The notes under the pieces were generated by a model. That model had not been told where the DNA came from. It searched no databases and was given only the letters and a program-made list of their open reading frames with translations. The translations under genes were made by a program, and so were the position numbers. A DNA stretch of 60,489 bases from Clostridium sp. CAG:594. Lineage in GTDB: Bacteria; Bacillota_I; Bacilli_A; RF39; UBA660. The stretch is from assembly GCA_000434835.1 (NCBI GenBank), contig FR881489.1, positions 41,750 through 102,238 of the forward strand, given 5' to 3'. Positions 7,869-16,581 of the stretch are shown here, piece by piece (position 1 is the stretch's first letter; every line of letters begins with the position of its first letter).

Positions 7869-9737
7869 CTATTGATTAATACTTCCACTACCTAATAGGT
7901 ATTTTTGTATTAGTAATAAATCTTTAATTGTTACTGCATTATCTTTAGATACGTCTGCTGCCATTTTATTTGCACCACTTAAACTTACGTTTCTAAGTAA
8001 ATGTTTTTGAACAAGTAATAAATCTTTAATTGTTACTGCACCATCTCCTGATATATCTCCATAAACAACCGTTTCAAATGCCATATCATCAATTGATATT
8101 ATATCTCCTGTTGCAATCTTTCCACTTACTTTAGATATCCAATTTTTATTCAAAGTACTTACTGTTCCGCCTTGTTTTTGTAAATAATTCTTAATACCAG
8201 AGATATCTTCTCCTAATCTTACCCCACTTAAATATGAACCATTTAACTTGTAGCCACAATTAGTTACCTTCTTATCAGGTTTTACTACTGGTTTAGCTGT
8301 AGTTGTAGTTGTAGTTTTAGTTGTTGTAGTAGTTTTTTTTGTTGTTTCATTTTTCTTTGTAGTTGTTGTTACATTATTTTTTGTCGTTGTTGTAACAGTA
8401 CTATCATCTTTTTTATTATCAACTTCAGTACTACCATTTGACGTATCATTACCACCTACAGTGTCAGTTCTAGAAACTTTAAACGCTTTATCTGGTCTTG
8501 CGTTATAAACCGGAATAACAAAGTTGTAACTATTTCCTAGTTTTCCGTTTGTACTATAAGAATTATATATGCTAGAAGCCTCAGACTCTGGTGCCATTAT
8601 ATTTGTTTGGTACTGATGAGTATAAGCGTTTCTTACCCTATCTTTAGATACGTTAAACTTTTGGAAATATAATGTATCTTGGCCCTTTGTTATGTATCCA
8701 GAGCCGATAAACTTAGCTCCTTCGGTAATTGCTTTTTGAATGCCATTCCATCCGTTATTCTTTGCATACTCAAGACCCTTTAAGTAGTTATCTGCTCCCG
8801 ATGTTGCTCCTATATTATAGAAATTATAATATCCTTCATAACCAGAGACTTTACCACTTGATGCAGAAGAACCTCTAGTTCCCATTTCTTGAAGTGCACG
8901 AGATGCTAAATGAACAGATGATACGTTAGATTCTTTTGCAGCCTCTATAAAAGCATTAGCATAAGTTTTAGTAACTCCATTTTCAGTAAAGCTTCCACTC
9001 ATAAACGTTCCACTTAAAAGTTTTGAAACAGATGAATCTTCATTAGCATTGTAGGCTAAACTTTGAAACATAAACACGTTTTTTTCTGTTAAAAAATTTC
9101 TTGCATCCATATAGTACTTAACCGCATCTTTAGCAGGTGCATACCAACTTGTACCATCAACTAATAATCCGTTTGGATAAATACTATCTTTAAACATAAG
9201 TGATGGATAGTATTTAGATATTGCACTAGTACCCTTCTGACTTTCTGCTTCTGCTGCATCTTCCCAGTTAAGGCTTGTATAATCGGCCTCAAAAGTCCAG
9301 TTAGGATGTGCGGCATGCAATTTTCTTAAATAAGGTTTATAGCTAGCAGGAAAAGAGCTTATTTTATCTTCAAAAGCTGAATCATCATTATACGAATAAT
9401 TTTTTACATCATACATGCACGCTTTTGCAAGATATCCAGTGTATTCTCTTGCAGCATAATCCATCTTTACCGCATACCAGGTTTGATTACTTTTTCCGTT
9501 GTTAGGACCAGTTGTAGTTTTTATATACGAAACTTCTTGATTTACCGCTACCTTAACATCATCATTTCCATTTTTTACAGCGCCAACCTTATCACTTGGA
9601 GCTGTTCTAAGTGCGCATTTATATTTAGCTTTGTACAAGTCATATGAAAATGCATTTACTTTAGGCATCACAATAAAACATGAAAAAATTGTCAAAAATA
9701 CGATTAATAAACTTTTCTTTTTGCTAAGCATTTTCAT
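7869..9737 (-). CDS. Secreted GH73 glucosaminidase with C-terminal type I dockerin
   Basis: 622 residues. Signal peptide 1-29 (basic start, hydrophobic core, VNA-F cut). Residues about 30-110 look like an SH3-type wall-binding module (LRTAPSDKVGAV). Residues about 125-420 are a GH73 N-acetylglucosaminidase domain: SFPASYKPYLRKLHAAHPNW, then ASRALQEMGTRG with the catalytic Glu, then GYYNFYNIGATSG. A Thr/Lys linker (440-490) follows. The end (about 555-615) is a dockerin with two calcium loops, DISGDGAVTIKD and DVSKDNAVTIKD, each followed by an LLLxQKxLL helix. It cuts peptidoglycan glycan chains. The cohesin partner is the next gene. An extended -10 promoter lies 25 bp upstream of the start. 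Confidence 0.88.
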   Translation of the reverse strand: MKMLSKKKSLLIVFLTIFSCFIVMPKVNAFSYDLYKAKYKCALRTAPSDKVGAVKNGNDDVKVAVNQEVSYIKTTTGPNNGKSNQTWYAVKMDYAAREYTGYLAKACMYDVKNYSYNDDSAFEDKISSFPASYKPYLRKLHAAHPNWTFEADYTSLNWEDAAEAESQKGTSAISKYYPSLMFKDSIYPNGLLVDGTSWYAPAKDAVKYYMDARNFLTEKNVFMFQSLAYNANEDSSVSKLLSGTFMSGSFTENGVTKTYANAFIEAAKESNVSSVHLASRALQEMGTRGSSASSGKVSGYEGYYNFYNIGATSGADNYLKGLEYAKNNGWNGIQKAITEGAKFIGSGYITKGQDTLYFQKFNVSKDRVRNAYTHQYQTNIMAPESEASSIYNSYSTNGKLGNSYNFVIPVYNARPDKAFKVSRTDTVGGNDTSNGSTEVDNKKDDSTVTTTTKNNVTTTTKKNETTKKTTTTTKTTTTTTAKPVVKPDKKVTNCGYKLNGSYLSGVRLGEDISGIKNYLQKQGGTVSTLNKNWISKVSGKIATGDIISIDDMAFETVVYGDISGDGAVTIKDLLLVQKHLLRNVSLSGANKMAADVSKDNAVTIKDLLLIQKYLLGSGSINQ

Positions 9738-9760
9738 ATAACCAACTCCTATTCACATTA

Positions 9761-9769
9761 ATTATAACA
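9761..9769 (-). promoter_or_regulatory. Extended -10 promoter for the dockerin/cohesin operon
   Basis: Minus strand TGT-TATAAT (TATAAT 9761-9766). No good -35 is visible. It is divergent from the LCP promoter 140 bp away. Confidence 0.6.
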
Positions 9770-9903
9770 TGAATAAAGCATCAAAATATAAATATTTAGT
9801 CTAAATAAATACATAATTGTCAAATATTGTAAAGCCGTTTTCGAATAATCTTTTATTTTAAAAGCATCCTATTAATATGAATGATTTTGGTATTCTAGCA
9901 AAG

Positions 9904-9932
9904 TTGTTTTTTGTCTAATTTTATTGTATACT
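9904..9932 (+). promoter_or_regulatory. Promoter for the LCP gene
   Basis: -35 TTGTTT, 17-bp spacer, -10 TATACT, followed 23 bp later by a TTG start. Confidence 0.7.
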
Positions 9933-9955
9933 TATAAAGTACTAGAGGTGATATT

Positions 9956-11584
9956 TTGGAAAAGAAAAAAAAGAAATTTAAAAAGGCAGTATTACTACTA
10001 TTTCCTTTATTAATAATCTATTATTTATCTAGCATATACTTCGTAAAAGAAATATATTATTATAATTCGTCAAAAAGTTTTATGACCTACGTTGTTTATG
10101 CATCTATCATATTAACAGCATTATTTATGGTTATATTTACTATAAGAGGTTTTAAATGCATAAAGAAAAATAAAACTAAAAGTTATGTTTGGTATTTTAT
10201 ATTTATTATACTGTTTATTATATTTGAATTATTCGCAAGCATAAACATAAGTAAAATATCTAATTCTTTATCTAAAATAACTAATAAAGAAGCTGGATAC
10301 TCAACTAGTTTAGTTACTTTAAGTTCTTCTAAAATTAATAAAATAAATGATTTAGATGATGAAAACTTAATTGGTATGATAAGTGATACAAACAATGTTG
10401 AAGGTTATAAACTTCCTATGGAAATCGTAAAAAGTAAAAAAATAGATAAAAAAAGTATTGTAAGCTACGACGATTTCACTTCAATGCTTAAAGACTTATA
10501 TAACAAAAAAATAGATGCTATGTTTGTTAGTTCATCTTACGTATCTATGTTTGCTAGTTTAGATGGATATGAAAACATAGGAAATGATACAAAGGTAATA
10601 TATGAAAAAAATAAGAAGGTAATTAAAAAGACGTCAGAATCAAATAAAACGTTAAACGAACCTTTTACTTTACTTATTATGGGAGTTGATTCAACTTCTA
10701 CATCACTTAAGAAAAGTAATTCATTTAATGGTGATACATTAATGCTTATTACGTTTAATCCAAACACTATGAATGCTACCATACTAAGTATTCCAAGAGA
10801 TACTAGAGTACCTATTGTATGTACTAGATCAAAAGCTAAAAATAAAATAAACGCAACGGGAGCTTATGGAGCTGACTGCGTAATGGATACGATAACAAGT
10901 TTTACTGGTATTAAAATTGATTACTGGGTAAAAGTTAACTTTAAAGGAGTTGTATCACTTGTTGATGCATTAGGCGGTGTTGATATAGATGTTCCATATT
11001 CATTCTGCGAACAAAACAGTAACAGAGATTTTGGTAATGATACAATATACATAGAAAAAGGACGTCAAACATTAAACGGAGAGCAAGCCCTAGCCTTTGC
11101 AAGAAATAGACATCCTTGGCCACAATACTGTGGAAAAAAATATTCTAAATACACAAGTAATGATTTTATAAGAGGTCAAAACCAACAACAAATAGTAAAA
11201 GCCATGACTAATAAATTAAAAGATGTAAGAAGTTTATCTCAATTGTATAAACTACTTGATATCGCAGGAGATAACTTAGATACAAACATTGATAAAGATA
11301 CTATGATTACTGGATTTGATACCTTTAAAAATATCATCTTTAATTCTAAAAATATAAACAGTGAAGACTTTGTTGGAACACAAAGACTATATCTATCTGG
11401 TTATGATAATACCATTAATGGTATTTACTACTTTGAGTATTCTACCGAAAGTTTAAAAGAAATTGTTGACGCAATGAAAATTAACCTTGAAATTAAAAAT
11501 CCAGAAATGGACAAAGAATTTAGTTTTTCAATAAATAGTCCTTATGAAGATACACAAATAGGAAAAGGAACTTATAAAAAGTAA
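9956..11584 (+). CDS. LytR-CpsA-Psr (LCP) family wall-polymer ligase
   Basis: 542 residues from a TTG start with AGAGGTGAT as ribosome site. Three N-terminal hydrophobic segments lie within residues 1-90. The extracellular LCP domain (about 235-430) shows the family's Arg/Asp pattern: NSFNGDTLMLITFNP, ILSIPRDTRVPI, ALGGVDIDVP and EQALAFARNRH. LCP enzymes transfer undecaprenyl-linked teichoic acid or capsule glycans to peptidoglycan MurNAc. Residues about 95-190 look like an extra extracytoplasmic alpha/beta domain. It is divergent from the dockerin operon and followed by an O-antigen ligase/polymerase-like gene, consistent with a glycan attachment role. Confidence 0.88.
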   Translation: MEKKKKKFKKAVLLLFPLLIIYYLSSIYFVKEIYYYNSSKSFMTYVVYASIILTALFMVIFTIRGFKCIKKNKTKSYVWYFIFIILFIIFELFASINISKISNSLSKITNKEAGYSTSLVTLSSSKINKINDLDDENLIGMISDTNNVEGYKLPMEIVKSKKIDKKSIVSYDDFTSMLKDLYNKKIDAMFVSSSYVSMFASLDGYENIGNDTKVIYEKNKKVIKKTSESNKTLNEPFTLLIMGVDSTSTSLKKSNSFNGDTLMLITFNPNTMNATILSIPRDTRVPIVCTRSKAKNKINATGAYGADCVMDTITSFTGIKIDYWVKVNFKGVVSLVDALGGVDIDVPYSFCEQNSNRDFGNDTIYIEKGRQTLNGEQALAFARNRHPWPQYCGKKYSKYTSNDFIRGQNQQQIVKAMTNKLKDVRSLSQLYKLLDIAGDNLDTNIDKDTMITGFDTFKNIIFNSKNINSEDFVGTQRLYLSGYDNTINGIYYFEYSTESLKEIVDAMKINLEIKNPEMDKEFSFSINSPYEDTQIGKGTYKK

Positions 11585-11597
11585 GTTCCTTTTTTTT
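11565..11597 (+). terminator. Terminator after the LCP gene
   Basis: Stem GGAACTTA / TAAGTTCC with a 7-nt loop overlapping the TAA stop, followed by eight T. Confidence 0.8.
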
Positions 11598-11641
11598 AGG
11601 ATAATGTTATAATGTTATTATAGCTAAAGGAGTTCGTAATA

Positions 11642-12907
11642 ATGATTAAAAAACTATTTAAAAACTATGAAAAAATATTTATGGTATTTTTGTATTTACA
11701 GCCATTTTTAGATTTATCCGCAGGCGTTATGCTTCATTTTAATATTAATCTAACAATTAGTTCAGTAATAAGAATCTTATTTATGGTGGTAAGTTTTATA
11801 TACTTAATTTTTTATATAAAAAATAAAAAACTTAATATATACTTAGGATGTCTAATACTTTATTTTATAATGTTTATAACAACGGTTTTAATAACAAAAG
11901 GTTATCCTGCCCTATTTTATGAGGTTAAAAACCTAATTACAACTTACTATTTTGTAGTTATTACACTTACACTCATATGTCTTTATAAAAAGACCCTTTT
12001 TAACACTAAAAACTTACTTATAATATACATAATATATTTAATATGTCTATTTATTCCAAATGTATTTAACATTGGTTTTAACAGCTACTACGAAAGTAAG
12101 ATAGGTTCTGTTGGATGGTTTTTATCCGCTAATTCAGTAGGTAGTATTTTATCTGTTATACTTCCTATACTACTTATTAATATTAAGAAAATAAACTTAA
12201 AAATAATAATACTTGGATTAATAAACTTATATGTAATATTTGGTATAGGAACAAAGGTTCCACCACTTGCGTTTATATTAGTAATTGGCATAAACGTACT
12301 TTACTATGTTATTACGTTAATAAGAAAAAAAGAATACAAGAAATTATCCATTATCTTATTACCAGTTATAATAGTTTTTATAGCATCATTCTTTATATTT
12401 CCAAAAACTCACTTTTATAAGAACTTAGTTATTCATATTAATTATTTAGAAAAAAAAGATAACGGAAAAATAACTACTTGGCACATAATAGATCATTTTA
12501 TATTTTCTGAAAGACTTTCATTTGAAGAAAAAACAAGAAAAGCATACAATAAATCCAGTATTCTTGAAAAGGCATTTGGAATTGGTTATATAGAAAATTA
12601 TTCTACAGATAAAGTAAGGCTTAAAACGGTTGAAATGGACTATTTTGATGTATTTTATAGACATGGCATATTTGGCTTTATAATCTTCTTTTATCCATTA
12701 GTATACGTTTTAAAAGGCATACTAAGTAACAAATATAAGTTAAATAAAAAAACACTTAATATTGGTTTATCAATTATACTTATATTTATTCTCGCCCTAT
12801 TTCAAGGACATATATTTGTAAATCCTGCAAACAGCATTTATGTAGCATTAATATTAGCATTAACCTATAATAAAGGTATGGTATTTAAAAATGAAAAACA
12901 AGCTTAA
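11642..12907 (+). CDS. O-antigen ligase/Wzy polymerase-like membrane protein
   Basis: 421 residues with ten to twelve hydrophobic segments and one large hydrophilic loop (about 255-320), the topology of O-antigen ligase and polymerase families. The C-terminal part has MDYFDVFYRHGIFGFIIFF, similar to the short acidic/aromatic motif seen after the periplasmic loop in these proteins. It would join or polymerise lipid-linked glycan units outside the membrane. It starts at an ATG with AAAGGAG, 57 bp after the LCP stop; TATAAT (about 11611) could be its -10. Polymerase versus ligase activity cannot be decided from sequence. Confidence 0.75.
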   Translation: MIKKLFKNYEKIFMVFLYLQPFLDLSAGVMLHFNINLTISSVIRILFMVVSFIYLIFYIKNKKLNIYLGCLILYFIMFITTVLITKGYPALFYEVKNLITTYYFVVITLTLICLYKKTLFNTKNLLIIYIIYLICLFIPNVFNIGFNSYYESKIGSVGWFLSANSVGSILSVILPILLINIKKINLKIIILGLINLYVIFGIGTKVPPLAFILVIGINVLYYVITLIRKKEYKKLSIILLPVIIVFIASFFIFPKTHFYKNLVIHINYLEKKDNGKITTWHIIDHFIFSERLSFEEKTRKAYNKSSILEKAFGIGYIENYSTDKVRLKTVEMDYFDVFYRHGIFGFIIFFYPLVYVLKGILSNKYKLNKKTLNIGLSIILIFILALFQGHIFVNPANSIYVALILALTYNKGMVFKNEKQA

Positions 12908-12924
12908 ATTAAAGCTTGTTTTTT
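12894..12924. terminator. Bidirectional terminator between convergent genes
   Basis: Stem AACAAGCTT / AAGCTTGTT with a short loop, A-run on the left and T-run on the right. It serves the plus-strand gene ending at 12907 and the minus-strand gene ending at 12927. Confidence 0.8.
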
Positions 12925-12926
12925 GA

Positions 12927-13604
12927 TTAGTCCATCTCTACTATATATAACTTATTATTATCATCTTTAATAATGATCATTTTAGCTTCTTTTTCATAGC
13001 CTAAGTCTTCTTTATAATCCCAAGAGATAGTTACTTTATAAGCATCTACTGTTGTTCCGCTTACAGTTGTAGTAGCAGTTCTCTTATAACTTCTACGTTT
13101 AGTAGTAGTTGTAGTTGTTGTTTTAGTATCTTTAATAACAAACGTAGTATTTTCTACCTTAACATCATCTATTAAACTTACTTCCGGAAGCTTTTGAGTT
13201 CTTTTATCTGACTTAACTTCTACGTACTTATAAAACGTACTTCTTGCTTGATCAATAAAGTTATCTCTCATATCTTCCTTAATAAACTGTGTTCCACCAA
13301 TATCGTTTTTAGATAACTTATTACTTAGGGTATAAAAGTCAATTATAAATAATTTTGATATTTCTTTAGCATAATCTTCATAATTTACGTTTTTAGCTGA
13401 TAAAACTTTATCTAACTTTTCAAATTCTTCTTTATAAAGCGCAGTTTCATTTTCATCTAAAGTATATCCATACTTAGATATTGTTTTAATTACTTTTACT
13501 TCATTTTCATCAGTTTTAAAGAAAAACATATAAACTAACATTCCTATAATTAAAAGTAATACTAATACTATAAGGGCAATTAATATCTTTTTACTTTTTT
13601 TCAT
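12927..13604 (-). CDS. Hypothetical membrane-anchored extracytoplasmic protein
   Basis: 225 residues. One N-terminal membrane helix (about 5-28) in a Lys-rich context, then an extracytoplasmic domain. A Thr/Lys/Arg linker (about 160-185, with seven Thr in a row followed by KRRSYKR) precedes a final beta-rich segment (YKVTISWDYKEDLGYEKEAK). No family recognised. Its start overlaps the end of the LTA-synthase-like gene by 14 bp, so it is translated with it and may be an accessory to it. The Thr-rich linker matches the style of the dockerin protein, suggesting surface exposure. Confidence 0.65.
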   Translation of the reverse strand: MKKSKKILIALIVLVLLLIIGMLVYMFFFKTDENEVKVIKTISKYGYTLDENETALYKEEFEKLDKVLSAKNVNYEDYAKEISKLFIIDFYTLSNKLSKNDIGGTQFIKEDMRDNFIDQARSTFYKYVEVKSDKRTQKLPEVSLIDDVKVENTTFVIKDTKTTTTTTTKRRSYKRTATTTVSGTTVDAYKVTISWDYKEDLGYEKEAKMIIIKDDNNKLYIVEMD

Positions 13605-15669
13605 TATTACCTCCTGCTTCTAAATCATAAACAATAATCGAATCAGAAACTTCTAATAATTTATTAGCATACTCTTTATTCTTTTCTATCTCATCATCGT
13701 TTACAACACTATCTTTTAATAGTAAGTATTCTTCCTTTTGTGCATTATAATACATTTTATCAGTTACCCAGTTACCATTAGGAAATACGACAATATTATT
13801 ATCAGTATTAAATATGTCGTGACCTAGAGCATACTTATAATTAAAGTTAAACATATTAGCAAGAGTTGGCATTGCATCATACATACCCATTACTTTATCT
13901 ATCTTTTTATTTAGTAATTTATTACCACTACTATTTTTCGTCCAAATAATAAATGGTACCTTTCTATTTAATTCATAGTTATAATAATCTACATCAACAT
14001 AATTTTCATTAGAACTGTCATAGTATTCATTTTCACCAGATGCTTTACTAGCCTCAAAATCATAGTTATAGAAATGTTTATATTGTTTTTTAGATATTTT
14101 AGCATCATGGTCTCCATATATAGCAATAACCGTATTTTCTAATAATCCTTGGCTATCTAATTCGTTTATAAGCTCTCCAATTGCAGAGTCTGCATAGTGA
14201 ACTGATTTATAATATCTACCAAGCTCAGACCCTTCTAGGTAAGGTAAACTTTTTTCCACAGTATTTCCATTAGAATCTGTTTCAGTATATTTATAATCAA
14301 CTGTGTAATCACCATATTTATCTTCATCTTCCCAAGGAGTATGATTTGATAAAGTAATTAAAGTTACAAAGTAATTATTATTTTTTTCACTTATTTTCTT
14401 TATTTTATTTGTAGCCTGTTTAAAGAACGCTTTATCTGATAATCCCATCCCCATAATATCATCTGAGTTAGAATAATCAAATGAGTCTTTTGCATAAAAC
14501 TTATCATATCCAAGTGTTTGATGCATAACGTTTCTATTCCAGAAGGATGCGTTATTAGCATGCATACTAGCAGTATAATAGCCTTTATTTTTAAATATGT
14601 TAGGCATTGCTTCATAAGTTCTTTTCCAGTAGTTAACAAATACCGTACCAGTTGATGCTGGAAGAAGTGAAGTATTAAAAGTAAATTCTGTATCACTTGA
14701 CGTTCCAACACTTACTTGTGGATAGTAATTTGAGAAGAACAATCCCTCATTTGCTAATTTATTTAAGTTTGGTGTTAACTTCTGATTATTAAATGATAGC
14801 GTCATATTTTGAGTCATCATACTTTCAGCATGAATAACAATTAAGTTTTTACCTTCAAATATGTTCTTATATTCATTCGTTTTATCATTTACGGTATCAG
14901 TTTTTTTCTTTTCATCATAAAATTCCCTAACCGTTTTAGATGCACTATCATAACCAAACAAACTAGTAAACTTAGACTGAGTACTTTTAATTGCATCATT
15001 TAATTGATATACATAGATACCAAATCTTTGAACTAAGTACTCCCTATTCCATTGTTTTTTTAACCTACTATAATCAGATCCACTCATCATTGTAATGGTA
15101 AAAAATGTCATTACTGCACCCAAAATTACGGTGTTTAAGAATCTTTTTTTAGGTCTTTCAAGTTTTTCAACTTTAGAATAATACTTTTTCTTTTTTAAAA
15201 TAAAGTGAATAATTGGAAGTGCTATTACAGGAAATATTAATATAACATCTTTAAGATGAATTAATCCTGTTACAATATCCCCATTCATATCTCCTAAAAA
15301 TGATGCTGTTGATAAAAGTGAAAATGATGCAAACGAAACATAATTCTCATAATATACAGCATTTATAATACAAGCTGCCGTCATAACTATCGTAAGTGGC
15401 ATTAATACTCTTATTTGTTTCTTTGGTTTTAAAAGATATGCAAATGAACCAGTAATTAGTATAAATGCTAAATCTGATATGATACCTTTAAAACTAAATA
15501 AATTTCCCATTGTAACTATTCTAAGTAACCAAGAATTAAATAAATTTATTAAAACAAAAGTTATAAAAAGTACATTAGTTTTTATGTATCTTATTAAACT
15601 TATTTCTTTTACTCTTGTTTTTATTTTTAAATATGTCTGTTTTAAAAAGTTTTGTATTTTATCTTTCAT
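13591..15669 (-). CDS. LTA synthase-like sulfatase-fold phosphoglycerol transferase
   Basis: 692 residues. Five N-terminal membrane segments (about 28-200), then an extracellular alkaline-phosphatase/sulfatase-fold domain (about 270-640). Landmarks are NLIVIHAESMMTQ (metal-binding Glu), the nucleophile region GTSSDTEFTFNTSLLPAS, ASMHANNASFWNRNVMHQTL, and AIYGDHDAKIS (metal-binding Asp/His). LtaS enzymes move glycerol-phosphate from phosphatidylglycerol to build lipoteichoic acid. In Staphylococcus aureus LtaS the nucleophile is Thr in GKTSD; aligned here (GTSSD) the position appears to be Ser. It could also be a related phosphoethanolamine or phosphoglycerol transferase. It is the first gene of a two-gene operon. 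Confidence 0.83.
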   Translation of the reverse strand: MKDKIQNFLKQTYLKIKTRVKEISLIRYIKTNVLFITFVLINLFNSWLLRIVTMGNLFSFKGIISDLAFILITGSFAYLLKPKKQIRVLMPLTIVMTAACIINAVYYENYVSFASFSLLSTASFLGDMNGDIVTGLIHLKDVILIFPVIALPIIHFILKKKKYYSKVEKLERPKKRFLNTVILGAVMTFFTITMMSGSDYSRLKKQWNREYLVQRFGIYVYQLNDAIKSTQSKFTSLFGYDSASKTVREFYDEKKKTDTVNDKTNEYKNIFEGKNLIVIHAESMMTQNMTLSFNNQKLTPNLNKLANEGLFFSNYYPQVSVGTSSDTEFTFNTSLLPASTGTVFVNYWKRTYEAMPNIFKNKGYYTASMHANNASFWNRNVMHQTLGYDKFYAKDSFDYSNSDDIMGMGLSDKAFFKQATNKIKKISEKNNNYFVTLITLSNHTPWEDEDKYGDYTVDYKYTETDSNGNTVEKSLPYLEGSELGRYYKSVHYADSAIGELINELDSQGLLENTVIAIYGDHDAKISKKQYKHFYNYDFEASKASGENEYYDSSNENYVDVDYYNYELNRKVPFIIWTKNSSGNKLLNKKIDKVMGMYDAMPTLANMFNFNYKYALGHDIFNTDNNIVVFPNGNWVTDKMYYNAQKEEYLLLKDSVVNDDEIEKNKEYANKLLEVSDSIIVYDLEAGGNNEKK

Positions 15670-15701
15670 AATAACCTCCTAAACATATTTTTAACAATAC
15701 A

Positions 15702-15710
15702 ATTATAACA
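15702..15710 (-). promoter_or_regulatory. Extended -10 promoter for the LTA-synthase-like operon
   Basis: Minus strand TGT-TATAAT (TATAAT 15702-15707), directly after the YihY terminator. Confidence 0.6.
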
Positions 15711-15741
15711 TAAAAAAAGTCTTTTTTAATCAAGACTTTTT
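15711..15741 (-). terminator. Terminator after the YihY gene
   Basis: Minus-strand stem AAAAGTCTT / AAGACTTTT followed by TTTTATG. It overlaps the last codons of the gene ending at 15726. Confidence 0.75.
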
Positions 15742-16574
15742 ATTTTAGAAGTTTTTTCTAATTCTTCATTTAATTTATAATTATTTATTGTCATTCCTAA
15801 AACGAATATATAACTCATCCAGTATATCCAAATCATTAATATTATTAAGTTAGATAAGTTACCATAAAACTTTGAATAATTTGCTAAATGAGTAACATAA
15901 AATGAGTAAATAAACGTTGTTGCACCCCATATAATTGTAGTAAATAAAGCTCCTTTATTAACACTTTTACTTGGAATTGTAACATTAGGCGCTATTGTAT
16001 ATATTACTTTTATTGCTATAAATATCATAAAGAATACAAAAGGCCATTTAATAATGTCGTAGAAAATTGATGTATAAGGAGATATAGTACCATTTACCTC
16101 TGTTATATAATTTACAATTCTACTTCCAACAGATAAAATACCAACAATCGATAAAACTAAAAATATTAGTATTATAAGCATTATTATGGCTTTTATTCTG
16201 GTTCTAACAAAATTTCTTTGCTTTCCACCATATATCTGTGTTGATGCAATTATTATTGAATGAGTTGCTTTAGCCGCGATGTAAAACGCTGTTATTATAA
16301 ATAATATATCAAGTGTTCCAACTTTTTGCTGTTCAAATATGGAAATAATTAATCCCGAAACCCCGGTTGGTACATAATGAGTAATAAAGTTTGTTACTGA
16401 ATCAAAGCTAAGTGATAGTTTTGATGCAAACATAACTAATAAACTTATTAATGGGATTATGGACAATAACACAAAAAATGATATTTGACCAGGTAATATT
16501 GACATTAAAGGAGTATTCATAAGAGAAATATTTTCTTTTATAGACCCCTTTATTTTTTCCTTTTTCTTTTTCAT
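15726..16574 (-). CDS. YihY/BrkB family inner membrane protein
   Basis: 282 residues with six or seven membrane helices. The N-terminal part (SLMNTPLMSILPGQISFFVLL) and the ITHYVPTGVSGLIISIFEQ block match the YihY/BrkB family, once mis-named RNase BN. The family's function is not established; it is often linked to envelope processes or solute export. It ends a probable three-gene operon (unknown membrane protein, GGDEF sensor, YihY), separated from the GGDEF gene by 7 bp. Start: ATG at 16574 with AGGTGA upstream. Confidence 0.85.
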   Translation of the reverse strand: MKKKKEKIKGSIKENISLMNTPLMSILPGQISFFVLLSIIPLISLLVMFASKLSLSFDSVTNFITHYVPTGVSGLIISIFEQQKVGTLDILFIITAFYIAAKATHSIIIASTQIYGGKQRNFVRTRIKAIIMLIILIFLVLSIVGILSVGSRIVNYITEVNGTISPYTSIFYDIIKWPFVFFMIFIAIKVIYTIAPNVTIPSKSVNKGALFTTIIWGATTFIYSFYVTHLANYSKFYGNLSNLIILMIWIYWMSYIFVLGMTINNYKLNEELEKTSKIKSLD

Positions 16575-16581
16575 AAGTCAC

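Noticed and set aside
8280..8400. Low-complexity TTG/TAG-like repeats resembling a microsatellite or CRISPR
   Set aside because: They encode the threonine linker of the dockerin protein in frame; units are irregular and there are no spacers.
14400..14711. 103-codon minus-strand frame inside the LTA-synthase-like gene
   Set aside because: Out-of-frame shadow within the conserved catalytic domain; composition is unlike real proteins.
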